NCBI GenBank assembly: GCA_949316235.1
Contig: OX438759.1
Coordinates: 15,778,618-15,842,617, forward strand
Length of the DNA stretch: 64,000 nt
Direction: 5' to 3'
From: Oegoconia quadripuncta
Lineage: Eukaryota; Arthropoda; Insecta; Lepidoptera; Autostichidae
The notes beneath the pieces are model-generated. The model searched no databases, was not told where the DNA came from, and saw only the letters and a program-made list of their open reading frames with translations. The position numbers and the translations under genes are program-made. Positions 1-10,494 of the stretch are shown piece after piece (within the stretch, counting starts at the first letter, position 1; each line of letters begins with the position of its first letter).

Positions 1-58
1 ATCTTATCCTCAATTTCATATATGTTTAAAACCCTTCTGACGAAATGACAACACTCAC

Positions 59-243
59 CCGTTTGTTCGCATCGAGCTCAATCTTGGCGTCCCCATTCCT
101 ATGGTCTCCTACGACGTACTTGGCATCTGCCATGTCCACTCTGGTGGTGATCTTTGCTTCAGCCTCCTTCTGCAATAGCTTCTCCTCAGCGCCGTCTGCT
201 GACAATTTCTCTCTCGACTTGGAAATGTTGGGCCCGCGGAAAT
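59..243 (-). CDS. Internal exon of a gene leaving the left edge; possibly SLC3A2/CD98hc-like
   Basis: This exon runs from an acceptor (rc ...cgtcag) at 243/244 to a strong donor (rc gtgagt) at 53-58. It starts with two bases of a split codon, then gives 61 codons and ends in phase 0. The product is hydrophilic, rich in Lys, Glu and Asp, with no membrane segment. It includes AEEKLLQKEAEAK and the stretch YVVGDHRNGDAKIELDAN. That second stretch resembles, from memory, the cytosolic N-terminus of insect heavy chains of heteromeric amino-acid transporters (SLC3A2/CD98hc/rBAT-like), which precedes a single membrane helix and an amylase-like ectodomain. Those parts would lie left of base 1. The exon itself is well supported; the family name is a weak inference because no diagnostic domain is in the window. 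Confidence 0.6.
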
Positions 244-1284
244 CTGACGAAAAAAAAATATATAGATTTTTGGTGTGGTTAAAATTTAAGAAATAATAAT
301 CCAATTCAGTACGCCGCCGCGTAGTCCACCACAATATCAGATTGACATGGCATTATTTGTATGGATTCTGTGACGTCAATTCTCGAGAAGCGGTAAAGGA
401 ATACCAACGACCATTCCCCCATAGACCCGTGTCCCACATTTCTACCTTAAAGATAATTGTGGAAGTGTTTTTCTTTTGTCTTGTATGAATACCGTGTTTA
501 CTGAACGTTATCACTCTGACCACTATACCAAATGGTCGCGGGTATTTTATTGCTATGTTTTTAAATGCAACGATGTCAAAAAATCGTCCCGTTCAGTCCG
601 GCACGAGAATAAACACGTCACGTATGCTAAGACCTTTAAATTGAAGAAGAAGACAGCACACGAATAAATTGCAGTGCCTTACAAATTGACTGACGGGCGA
701 GACAGCGCTCAGTCAAACACTTTTAATTAGGTACACTTAACTTAAAACACAATCACTGACTTTTGTTGCACTCGGGCTTTATAACACACCGTGACTCAAA
801 AAATGCAAATTGCAGTAAAGAAAAATTTAATAGTAACTGAAAAATTCTAATTGTTCACCCGCGGCAGTACTAGTAGTGAGACTCATGTAATTCGTAGACA
901 ACACGATCTCGCGTCTATACGACAGAATATTCCGTGGAACCAAGGTTGAGTACCCATATAGTGTTATCCTAATAGTGATTGATAGTTACAACGACGTAAA
1001 GGTGTCGTCCACAGGCGCGGCGGGTGCGATGCTATACATTTTTTATTAAAACTTAATTCTGGGTTATTTTTTTTAGTCCTTTTTTTAGAAATGAAGTAAG
1101 TCTGTTAATTTGTATTTTCGTTTGCACTTAGATTTAATTTTTTTACTCGGAAACAAAATTCTTAAGGCTAGTTTTTTTTAATGAATATATTATTTTATTG
1201 TCAAGTACGTGCAATTGCCAACGTTTGTCGGGTTAATTTTACCTTATATAGATTGAACAAAATAGGCACAAAAGAGATGTACAC
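244..1284. other. Non-coding, nothing recognised
   Basis: AT-rich sequence without a convincing exon or repeat hallmark. It lies upstream (minus strand) of the exon at 59-243, so it is probably intron or 5' flank of that gene. Confidence 0.5.
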
Positions 1285-1289
1285 GTGCA

Positions 1290-1610
1290 ATATCCAATTT
1301 GCAACGTACAGATAGTTGTAAACCGCACTACATACAATTGAAGATATTAACAGTACCATCGTTATACATCTATGAAACTGCACTATTTGTTCGAACTAAA
1401 ATGCATCTCTTCACTCGTGTCACAAGTAGACGGCGCGGCGTTATGATCAGTTATGCCTGTTGTCCACGAGGACAGCATTTCTGCACAAAAGCATTTTGAC
1501 TCCTAAAGTGTACAATAAACTACCAAAAAGTATACGTGACTACAACTGTACTAAATTATTCAAAACCGCATAATTTAAATTTTTTGTGCAAAAGGCATAT
1601 TACTCTATTA
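1290..1610 (+). mobile_element. Non-LTR retrotransposon fragment (3' part of ORF2)
   Basis: The plus strand reads LKILTVPSLYIYETALFVRT, the motif that commonly sits near the C-terminal end of ORF2 in lepidopteran Jockey/CR1-like LINEs. It is followed by a frame-broken remnant (VYNKLPKSIRDYN-like) and an AT-rich tail. Frameshifts and stops show that it is dead. The clade is uncertain. Confidence 0.6.
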
Positions 1611-2784
1611 ATGAATTTTTGGTAGACAAGAGAGAGAGTAGTAAATAATAAGTGGGCAAGGCATGTCTGGGCACGAATGACCAAATGTCTAAAAATGGTT
1701 TCTAATTGTGTGGCTTATCATCAGATTTAATTATACCTTGTGAATACCTCATAAGTATTTTGTTTGGATACAAGCAATATCAAATTGTACTGTACTTCAA
1801 ACTTATAAGCGCCCTCTTTTGGGGTCGGAGGTAAAATGTTGTGGCGATTCGTCCGCTTAGATGTGCATCGACCCTAAGACTAAATACGTAAAAATAAAAA
1901 CGCTCACCACTTACCACCTTCAACTTGTCAACTGGGAGATTGAATCTGCTATGGTTTCATAGAGATCAGTATCAAAGTAATAGTCGCCATAATAGATCGT
2001 TCAAACCGAAACGATACGCACTAAAACAGCCGTTATGGTCCAAGCCCCAACAGTAATTGAAAATGAAACGAGATTAGTATACAGTAGGACTACTACTACT
2101 AGCGACCAGGAGACTGTCGTGTACTCCGCTTGTGTGGTAAATATTTCATTTAGCTACATAATACGATTAAGTAACACACGAGTGCGTGCCGGCCCAAAAG
2201 AACGAAGTAAAAAACAGCGAGAACAGCGGAGCTGAGAACCAAATTATCCACGACTGGTTGCGCCGTTAACGTTTTATAGCCTACTATAGCTTCCGCCCAC
2301 ATGGGTGGATTTTCTTTAATATTCCCGGGATAAAAGGTGCTGATAATCCTATCCGTTCATTCAATTATTTCAATACGCATACAAACGAAATTACTCATAT
2401 AAACGAAGCTGCGGGAAAATAAAATACTATAATAATATGCTGACGCATAATTAGAATTAAATAGATCAGAAGGAATGGTTTATGGTAATGGTTTAGACCA
2501 GTGGTGGGGAAAATACGGCCCGCCGACGACGGTCCTTCTAAATTTCGGTGTAGTGTTATTCCTCTATGTTCTAAATGAATAATATATGGCCCGCGATAAT
2601 TTTATAATGTTAAATAGTAATTTGTAACTAACATTTGTAAAAGTGTGTAATACTGTAATGTAATATTTTTTAATATGAGTAAAAGATTTCAAAACACGCA
2701 TTTTAACTATAGGTAATTATTGCCTTCCTCTGAAAAATCTTAAACTTTCTGGCCCCCTATGAAGAAATTTGAGAAAAGAACTAA
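1611..2784. other. Non-coding, possible hAT-like remnant
   Basis: No coding signal. Around 2500-2600 the words cagtggtggggaaa and ggcccgc recall hAT-type termini next to a GGCCCGC block, but I could not find the other terminus, so this is only a hint. Confidence 0.3.
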
Positions 2785-3090
2785 CCCATATCATCCCGTG
2801 CGTGTCGAAAACGGCGACTTTGGTTACTTTAGTAACTTATTAGTAATCTGTGACTTTGGTACTTTTCACCGAAAAACATGTATAGATTTGCACGTTTTAA
2901 CGGCGGTGACGAGTGCATTTCTGTATGTTTCGAAAGGTGAATCGTGGATGTTGAGTCAAGCATTAAACATTTGGAACTAAATGCTAATGTTTGGAATATG
3001 TCTGACTTCTCAAATGGGGTCATTTGGAATAAAGGCAAACTTGTTTGGGATATTTCTGACCAACCCATTTAGAATAAAGGTCGTGACGAT
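2785..3090 (+). repeat. Interspersed repeat, copy 1
   Basis: This stretch shares ordered words with 26345-26585: a cgtgtcg...ggcgact block, tatagatttgc, aacggcg, gtgcatttc/gtgcaattc, catttgg and finally aaaggtcgtgacg. The same order in both places shows an old dispersed element. The gggtgtcg...aaggcgact block is common in lepidopteran genomes. No open frame remains. Confidence 0.5.
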
Positions 3091-3149
3091 TATTGTATTG
3101 ATGACAGGCAAAGGGCATCTCTCGACACATCAATAGAACATCTTTTCAA

Positions 3150-3440
3150 CCGACTCCGTGGCTATGTAAAAAACATAGGGTTTACGCTTCAAAGGCCGTT
3201 TAGTACTCGGTTTGGTAGGTGGTACGACATTTTAAATGTCCACCTCGCTAGCTACCACTATCTCATTTAAATCTGCCGCCAAACAGCAATGTTAATAGCA
3301 TTATTCCGGCTGTCAGAGATAAGTTAGCCAGTTCCCCCAAATAAGATGGGGTTTCCGGGTCAGTACGCTTCCACCTTCGGCCTTATCTTCACTTAACATA
3401 GTGTGACTGAGGTCAAGTGCTAACCCGTTGTACATAAAAA
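3150..3440 (+). mobile_element. SINE-A copy 1 (tRNA-derived), damaged head
   Basis: It begins with an eroded ctccgtggct box-A-like head and lacks the box B region. The body is typical: ctcggtttggt, catttaaatgtccacct, cagcaatgttaatagcatt, tttccgggtcagtacgcttc, ending cccgttgtacataaaaaa. The A-rich 3' end fixes the plus orientation. Confidence 0.8.
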
Positions 3441-3941
3441 ATGGAATAACTTCGAATTAGTTATTGGCTAGTCATGGCAACTTACTGCACTGTGATTGGC
3501 TGTTAATATCACGTAAGTAACAACCTTGGTAAAGTCAATCGGTATGCGGTGCCCCGTCTCCCTCATACATCAGCTAGTTCATAGAATTTATTCGGTACAG
3601 CAACATAGAATATATAATAACGAGGAGGACAGCAAGTCAAACATTAAGGTGTCTATTCGATCGATGAAATCACCCCTCCAGGGCGCGGTCGGTGGCAAAC
3701 TAAATAAGGAAGATTGGCTTCGTATCGCACAGGAAAAATGTCCTGGGTTTTTATGGAAACAAGTGTGTCAAACAATAAAGGAAAAGTCTTTAGCAAATCG
3801 TAAAATGAGGACGGGAAAACACTAAGTTTCGAAAATCGAACAATAGTCGTTTTATGTGCATGACATACTGATGAGTGTGCCAAGAATAGTAGAGAAGGGG
3901 ACATTTAATCTCGATGTAGGCATCATTCAAAGCATACTAGT

Positions 3942-4172
3942 TGTCCGACGACCGATTGGAATAATGGATAGTGACCCTGTCAGCAAAACCAACAGTTGCG
4001 GGTTCGAATCCCGTGAGGGATAAAAGTTTGTGTGATGAATATGAACATTTATTCCCGAGTCATGGATGTTTATACAAAAAAAAATATGTTTATCCGTTAT
4101 CTAGTATACATAGAACAAGCTTTGCTAGTTTGAGGATAGATTTGGTGCAAGCGTTCGAAATATTTATTTATT
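3942..4172 (+). mobile_element. SINE-B copy 1 (tRNA-derived)
   Basis: The head contains a box-B-like ggttcgaatccc. The body reads gtgtgatgaatatgaac, ttattcccgagtcatgg, gtttatac and ends tcgaaatatttatttatt. Related copies are at 17921-18150 (plus), 29545-29759 (minus) and 54528-54622 (fragment). Confidence 0.75.
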
Positions 4173-4439
4173 CCTACTTCTGACATTATGTGTAGTCCAG
4201 TGAACACTTGTCAATAAATAATTCTCTTTTCTTTCCCAATTTAGGGTAAATCTCAAATAAAATCAGATTAAAAAAGTCGTTCGTGTTTAAACCAAATTAA
4301 AAAAAGTCGATTCTCAATTGATTCGGAAAGATGTTCGAGAGTATCGAGGTGACGTTTAAATTTCATTAAAATTGATGATGGAGTAGGTACTCACGAGGAG
4401 ACTGGACTCCTTAACAGTTGAATTGTAAAGTTCCGTAAT

Positions 4440-4562
4440 AGAATAGATCGAATCAGAAATGAAGAGATCCGCAGGAAAAGCAAAGATGCGAGCAGCGCGG
4501 ATCGTTGTGGAGATTTTGAGCGCAGGTCTTTGTCCAACAGTGGACATCTTTCGGCTGATATG
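4440..4562 (-). repeat. Lepidopteran dispersed repeat E, fragment
   Basis: Read on the minus strand it gives gatgtccactgttggacaaa followed by ctccacaacgatcc. The same word series is found at 59815-60115 (plus). A widespread lepidopteran element; no open frame. Confidence 0.5.
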
Positions 4563-4674
4563 ATGAAATGAGAAGATACAATCGTGTACGTTACACGAGA
4601 TTAAGTTAGAGTAGCAGTAGGCAGGCTGATCACACAGCTACAGCTCTAAAACGCTTATTACACCATCCTAAATC

Positions 4675-5029
4675 TAGTGTGAATGAAGACGTAGTGACGG
4701 AGATTGAAAAAGGTATGCTGAGATGGTTTGGACATGTGGAGAGGATGAATGAAAGAAGACTTACGAAAGAGATATACAAAGCGAATGTGGATGGTAGTGT
4801 TGGTAGGGGAAGACCACGGCGAAAGTACTATGATCAAATCGGGGACGTCTTAAAGAAAGGCGATGTCAAGAGTACCCTAAACCGACGAGCATGTATGAAC
4901 AACCTTATGAGAGTGAAGGTAGCAGAAGTTGTGTGTCAGGATCGTAGCAAGTGGAAGTCTGTGGTCTCTGCCTACCTCTACGGGAAACAGGCGTGGCATT
5001 ATGTATGTATGTCTAAATCTAGAGACTAA
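4675..5029 (+). pseudogene. C-terminal end of a LINE endonuclease/reverse transcriptase (RTE-like)
   Basis: The open frame gives GMLRWFGHVERMNERRLTKE, then GRGRPRRKYYDQIGDVLKK, NRRACMNNLMRV and SGKQAW-like YGKQAW. This R-RPR-bearing tail after the RT domain is the stock C-terminus of lepidopteran RTE-type endonuclease/reverse transcriptase proteins. The catalytic RT part is absent, so this is a 5'-truncated insertion and not a host gene. No A-tail is clearly visible. Confidence 0.75.
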
Positions 5030-5089
5030 TTAACAGAACCAAGCCTCCCAGCAATGTATGCGGAATTAGTCTATGCAATTTAGGACAGT

Positions 5090-5300
5090 GTAATAGGCCC
5101 TTAAGGACTGACGGGCGGGGCATTACAATTCTTGAGCGTGAATACCATGCACCGCCAACGGTAGCGTCCACCTTCTGAGTGTCAAAGTCAAAAATACGCG
5201 TCGCGGCAAGTCGCTGGATGGAAGCCGCTTCCAACCGGTCGGTCTGGAAAACTACGGCGAAGCGTATGTTCAGCAGTGAACGTCCGGTGACTAATATAAT
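5090..5300 (-). repeat. Lepidopteran dispersed repeat E, second fragment
   Basis: Minus-strand words ctgctgaacata, catccagcgact and ttgccgcgac match the general layout of repeat E. No intact reading frame; the 101-codon minus-strand frame here is incidental. Confidence 0.4.
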
Positions 5301-5844
5301 GAAAATAATTAAGGTTAATATCAATTACTAATCTGCAGCATGTTTGCATAAAAAATCTAATAGAACTGCACACTCTGTGAACCTGTTCCATGGTTGCATT
5401 CTCTCTCCGGAAGCCAAACTATATATAATGTATAATACCATTTACAGAAAGAGCACCCATCAATCTGTTTAGTAGGACTTGACACTATCGACAGTAGGCT
5501 TATTGTTCTATATGACGCAATCTGCGATACCATCCATATTGCCGGGAAGTAGCCAACCCTCATGATGCCATTAAAAAGTATGGTTAGGTACATGATCGGT
5601 TTGCGTGGAAGTAGCGACAGTACAGTTGCACAAAAATTAAAAAATATTTTACGGTTAGAACTTTATTACTAATATTTATGCGGGTTGCTTATCTGGTGAC
5701 TTTGTTTATGAAAAGAGCTGATTAGCTTGCCTGTAATTTAGATGGCTCTCTTACCCTTTCTCCTGGAATTTATTAAAGTACCTACTTAGATAACTGTAAT
5801 CTTTATTTGCATCTATGTTCACTTCACACACATAATAATTTTAA

Positions 5845-6156
5845 GGCCGCTGTACACATTAGGGCAAGGTGCTGGGCTAGCATATTGGATCCCAAGATCG
5901 CTGTTCACACATTGGCGTACTGGCGCTTTGATAAAGGTGGATGTGGAGTTTCTTACAAATTATTTATACAGTACGTTGAATTATTTAAACATTACTCTTC
6001 TCTCTTACAATATATTTGCACTTTATAATTAAATGTACTGTATAAAAAAATTTTAAGAGATTCCACATCCATCTTTATCAAAGCGCCAATGCAGAACTTG
6101 AACTTGAGATCCAATATTTTGTCACATATACTGGCCCAGCACCTTGCCCAGCGGCC
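5845..6156. mobile_element. Foldback MITE, GGCCGCTG ends, TAA target duplication
   Basis: The left end GGCCGCTG and right end CAGCGGCC are flanked by TAA on both sides (5842-5844 and 6157-6159). The two halves are imperfect inverted copies over about 110 bp: ggcaaggtgctgggc and ggcgctttgataaag on the left recur reverse-complemented on the right. About 100 AT-rich bases separate the arms. The length, 3-bp TAA duplication and absence of an ORF fit a PIF/Harbinger-type MITE. Confidence 0.75.
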
Positions 6157-6571
6157 TAAACATTACGAAAGATCAAAACTAAAACAATAAAACACAGGTC
6201 CAGAAACATGAACTTAGTAGAATTGTTCTAAGCTGCGAGTGAAATATGCTAGTGTAGAAATTCAAAAATCAATCCACTGAACGAACACTTGTATCAATAT
6301 TCAAATTCATTTACAAGACAATAGAAGCCAAGGTTATAACCAAAATATTATGGAGAGGATCAGACCACAGATAACAGACTGAACATAAAGATTAAATAGC
6401 ATAGCCCATTGACATACAAAAGTACTAGCTATGTTAAGGATGTGACGTATGAGCAAATGTCTAGAAATGGGTTGCATTAATTAACACTTTAACTAATGCC
6501 TCGTAGGTATTGTGTTAGGATAAGATGGTCAAACAATATTGTACATAAATTAAGCATAAAGAATGTATGGT

Positions 6572-6812
6572 CTTTTTTTTTATGCACAACAGGTTAGTAC
6601 TTGACCTCAATCACACCTGATGTTAAAGATGAGGCTGAAGGGGGAAGCATACTGTCCCGGAAACCCCATCTATTTGAGGGACTGGCTATCTTATCTTTGA
6701 CATCCGGAACACAACAATGCTATTAACATTGCTGTTTTGGCGACAAACTTAGATAAGATGATAGCTAGCCAGACGGACATTTAAAATGCCCTACCATCAA
6801 CCGAAACCAGTC
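6572..6812 (-). mobile_element. SINE-A copy 2, 5'-truncated
   Basis: The T-run at 6572 is the minus-strand A-tail. The SINE-A body follows (gcacaacaggttagtacttg, acaatgctattaacattgct, ccaaccg-like end). The tRNA head is missing. Confidence 0.75.
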
Positions 6813-7066
6813 TGAAATATCGGCAGCAGTGTTGCAGCAAATGGAAAACATATCTCCACCCACCCCAATGGGAAACAGGCCCCAATGGAAGTATATATAT
6901 TTATATTATAATTCCCGGAATTTTCTGAATTCATGATTGCTTCATTTCCATTTTGAAAGAAAGTCTCAAAATATCAAAACCATATTTATTTCCATAATTA
7001 AAATAATTCAATACAATTAGATTTTTTAAATACAATTATTTCACAATCACGTAATGCACACAATGT
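6813..7066 (-). promoter_or_regulatory. 3' UTR with polyadenylation signal of the Myb/SANT-like gene
   Basis: Downstream of the stop at 7067 (minus strand) the sequence is AT-rich and holds an AATAAA signal (tttatt at 6985-6990), about 77 bases after the stop. This is a suitable distance for a short 3' UTR. Confidence 0.5.
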
Positions 7067-8779
7067 TCAGTTTGTTTGACTTAGTTTGTCAAGAAATTGT
7101 TCAAATAAAGAATTTCTTTCCCTTTGTATACTGTTTGACTCTTCTACAATATTTATTAATCTATCTAATTTCTCTTCTACAGTCCTCTGCCTGTCTCTCA
7201 TTTCTAATGTAACCTTTCTTAGTTCTGCAAATCTTTTCCGCCTGGTCTTCTTTTCCTCGTCACTTGGAATATTTGAACTTTTACCATTTTCTTGTACATC
7301 AAAATTTGCCGCTGAGTTTATTGATAGCAATGCTTTGGCAACTACACTTTCACTTGAGCCCTCTTGTATTTTCACCTGTATCTCTGGTTGATATTCACCA
7401 TTTATACAGTAAATTTCATCAAAGACATCAAAGTATGGCCATCTAATCTTTCCCGCCCCTGAGGAGATTTTTTTTTTCAACAATCTGACATATGTTTGTT
7501 TAAGATTTCTGAATTTTTTATCGCAACTGTCTGGAGATTTGTTTACAGCTGTAGAAATGTCTATCCATAGGTTCTTTTTCCTCACTTTTGGATTTCTGAA
7601 TTTATCTAAGTTTTGTAGATAGAGGTCGAGCATTGATCTGATGCTCTTCCCATCCCATTGGTCATCATTTTCGTCTGGTACCTCTGCATCCATACCATCA
7701 TTGCGGTCCATGTTCAAGAATTCGATTTCTGCATCAATATATTGAACTTCAGAAGCTGTAAATAAAATCCTACATCATCAATCTCTCTCAGTCATGTCTT
7801 TATTATCTCAGGAGTTATTATTGCGATAATTGAAGCCATTTACTAATTTGTGATAATTTATTGGATAGTAACACTGGGCAATTCAAGAGATAAATTTACC
7901 AATAAAATAAATTATAACAAAAAAGCTATAAAGCTGCTGTATGTACTACTAAATAACAATGTAAATTGAAGTTACCACTCATTGAAGAGATATTTTGCGT
8001 GTGTAGTATTCAAGGCATCAACTTTTAGTACACAAGTTTCAAATTAAATTTTTTATAACGCAAACAAAACACCTCGTTGCATCATTCAGCGATCTCAGCA
8101 ACTGTGAACAAAATGGCGTCGGCTGCGTACGTCCGGAAAAAGCGCTGTATAGCCCGACCAAATACGAACAGTCACGTAAAGTTACCAAAGTTTTTATAGT
8201 ATTTCTTTTTTGGCGATTTCAAATCTATTATACGAATATTTTATTTTGAACAAAATCAGAAGAACAATTTATGATTTTATTTGAACGGCAACGCAACAAT
8301 CGAGTAACAAAAAAAAGTTCTAGAGAAAGCTCTTCCGTTTAAGTGTTTAGAGGATCACCATTCATAATCAGCCGGTTTGCATTTAGTGCTTTTGACATCT
8401 GCCACATAAACTGGGCGGGAATAACCCACAGATAACAATTAAACGAAAATACAATTGCAACTTTTTAAATAGAATTGAAGAGAAAATAAAAATGAGTGAC
8501 AAGAGGACAAAGAGCGAACGATAAAAATAATTCACTAGGTATTGTACTTATACCTTTTCTGTAAATTGATGAATGACGTTAATGGAGCAAATTTGCATTC
8601 AACAATGAAAATTATGATTACTTTACTTTAAAATAAAAAAGAAAAAATCTAGCTTATAATTCAAGAAAAGTTCAATTACCGGATTCTGGGTCTGGAATAG
8701 GCTTGTAAGAAGCAACGTGTTCCTCCTCTTTCACTTGGCCTCCATCGATACTGAGATGATTTTTCCGCGGCTCCGTCAT
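7067..8779 (-). CDS. Myb/SANT-like (trihelix) DNA-binding protein, two exons, 262 aa
   Basis: The model is join(8779..8680, 7755..7067) on the minus strand. Exon 1 starts at ATG 8779 (MTEPRKNHLS) and is 100 nt long, with donor gtaatt. Exon 2 begins after tttacag at 7755, and the phases match (G|CT). Residues 66-145 look like a Myb/SANT-like DNA-binding domain (Myb_DNA-bind_4/MADF-like), with regularly spaced Trp67, Trp97 and Trp139, the last in RWPYF. An acidic linker precedes it. The C-terminal third is basic and then helical (EKKTRRKRFAELRK, VEEKLDRLINIVEES), probably a coiled coil for dimerisation. Such proteins act as nuclear DNA-binding factors. They may be host regulators or relatives of the Myb-like second protein of PIF/Harbinger transposons. 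No transposase lies alongside, so a host gene is more likely. The target is unknown. Confidence 0.82.
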
Positions 8780-9509
8780 GATTAATTGATTGCTCGTAAA
8801 ACCGGTTTCACAATCCGAAAGGAGAACACTTTCCCTTTCTTTTCAATTAAAATATATGGAACTCGACACCATTAATTATCTTTCACTTCACCGCACAGCA
8901 CACAACGACACGAGACGCAAGCAAGTCGAGCCCATATGATGAATGAGTGACTGGTTATTGGATTATTTTTTTTTAGTTTTATTCTCTCCTCTAGGAGAAG
9001 GCAAAGGGACTAGCCCTTAACAGCCATGTCTTATTTCTTTTATTTCTTCAGTTTGTAAGTCAGTCTCAGTCAAAACAAGTAATTCGTCGTATACTTGGCG
9101 TATACAGAATCTAGTCACGGTCAAGTCATTCTTCAGTAAAGTGGCAGAATGCTTTACAAAAGATTTTGGCGGCTTCTTGTGGGAACCCGAAAGCTCCGTT
9201 ATGCACTTTAATTTACACTTCCCTTCACTTGTACACCATCACTAACGTTTGCTGCACAATATTCTGCCATTATTAAGCTTCAAAAGTTAGAATGCACAAA
9301 TTATAAAAATTATAAAGAAAAATGCTACTTCACTCGCCGAGTTCCCGCCAAAAAGCTCTGGTATTATAATTGGATAATAATGAATGAATGACACAACACC
9401 CAAAAGAAGAAATGATTCATCATTCTAATTTCCGGTATTGCCAGGTAATCATCATATTAAAAGAAAGTTTATTTGAAATTCTTCTTAGTTTTAGCAATTA
9501 CGAAAAGTA

Positions 9510-9905
9510 AGAAGCTAGAAGGTCGGGCTCTTAGAGAAAGTAAGTCGGGCTAGATGGAATACCAGTGAAGTGTTGAAGGTGTTCCGGGTCGATGGATAGA
9601 AGTGGTTAGCTTTGTTCTTTAATAAGTTGTTGCAGGAAGAAGCCATACCCGAGGAATGGTGTAACAGTTTGCTGCAACAACTATCGAGGAATAAAGTTAA
9701 TGCCACCTAGTATGAAAGCGTGAAAGTGAAGAGAAAGTGATTGAACGACGACTAAGAGAAGAGAGTGAAATTTCACAAAACCAGTTTCGTTTTATGCCTG
9801 GTCGAGGAACAAAGGATGCCGTTTTCGCAATCCGCCAATTATGGCACTATTGCTAGCTTCAACGTAGCTGGAGGCTTGCACCAAGGATCGGCTCTCAGCC
9901 CCTGG
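9510..9905 (+). pseudogene. Decayed LINE reverse transcriptase
   Basis: Across broken frames one can read KVIERRLREESEISQNQFRF followed by MPGRGTKDAVFAIRQL (RT motif with PGR-T-DA). A little later GGLHQGSALSP-like residues appear. Upstream there is a QEEAIPEEWC-like segment. These are conserved RT blocks of lepidopteran RTE-like LINEs. Frameshifts and a missing segment between 9840 and 9870 show that it is dead. Confidence 0.75.
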
Positions 9906-10494
9906 TGATAATGGACGTGTAAGAATCAACTATGTTTATTATAATAAGTAAATGATTGACAGGACTGTTAGGAAAAATCACCATGGCAACATAGTGCACA
10001 GATTATGCTAGTGATGTATTCCAACAGGACGCTATCATACGCTCTTAGTGCATCTGTCTAACACAGTAATCTGACTGAAAGGAAATAATGGCCATAGTCT
10101 TAGATTATGTACAAGGCCATAGTAGTCAAACTAATGGATGACTGACTGACCGGCACTGACAGCCAGTTTTCTTCTTCCTTGTAATAGGAAAGGCTAAGGA
10201 ACAAAGCCAATGCCTCGTCTTCAATAGCACTGACAGCCAGCTGGTACCATAGACTCCATAGAGTATTTTTTTGAGAATTATATTTTATAATAGTGAAATT
10301 TTAATACCTATCCTTCAGTTTATTTATAATTAATTTACCTTCATTTGTTATCGCGACATTGTGGTAAATATGATCTCTATCTGGTGTTTTTTATATGGAT
10401 AAGACAATAAATGTAACGAACACTAGCCAGGAACAAAACAAATAATAAAATTCTTAAACAAACCCTCGTATTTTTGGACTGCTTTAAAGTAAAC

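Noticed and set aside
8103..8189. ATGGCGTCGG... 28-codon plus-strand ORF with good start context
   Set aside because: It lies in the intron of the Myb/SANT-like gene, is very short and has no supported splice partner.
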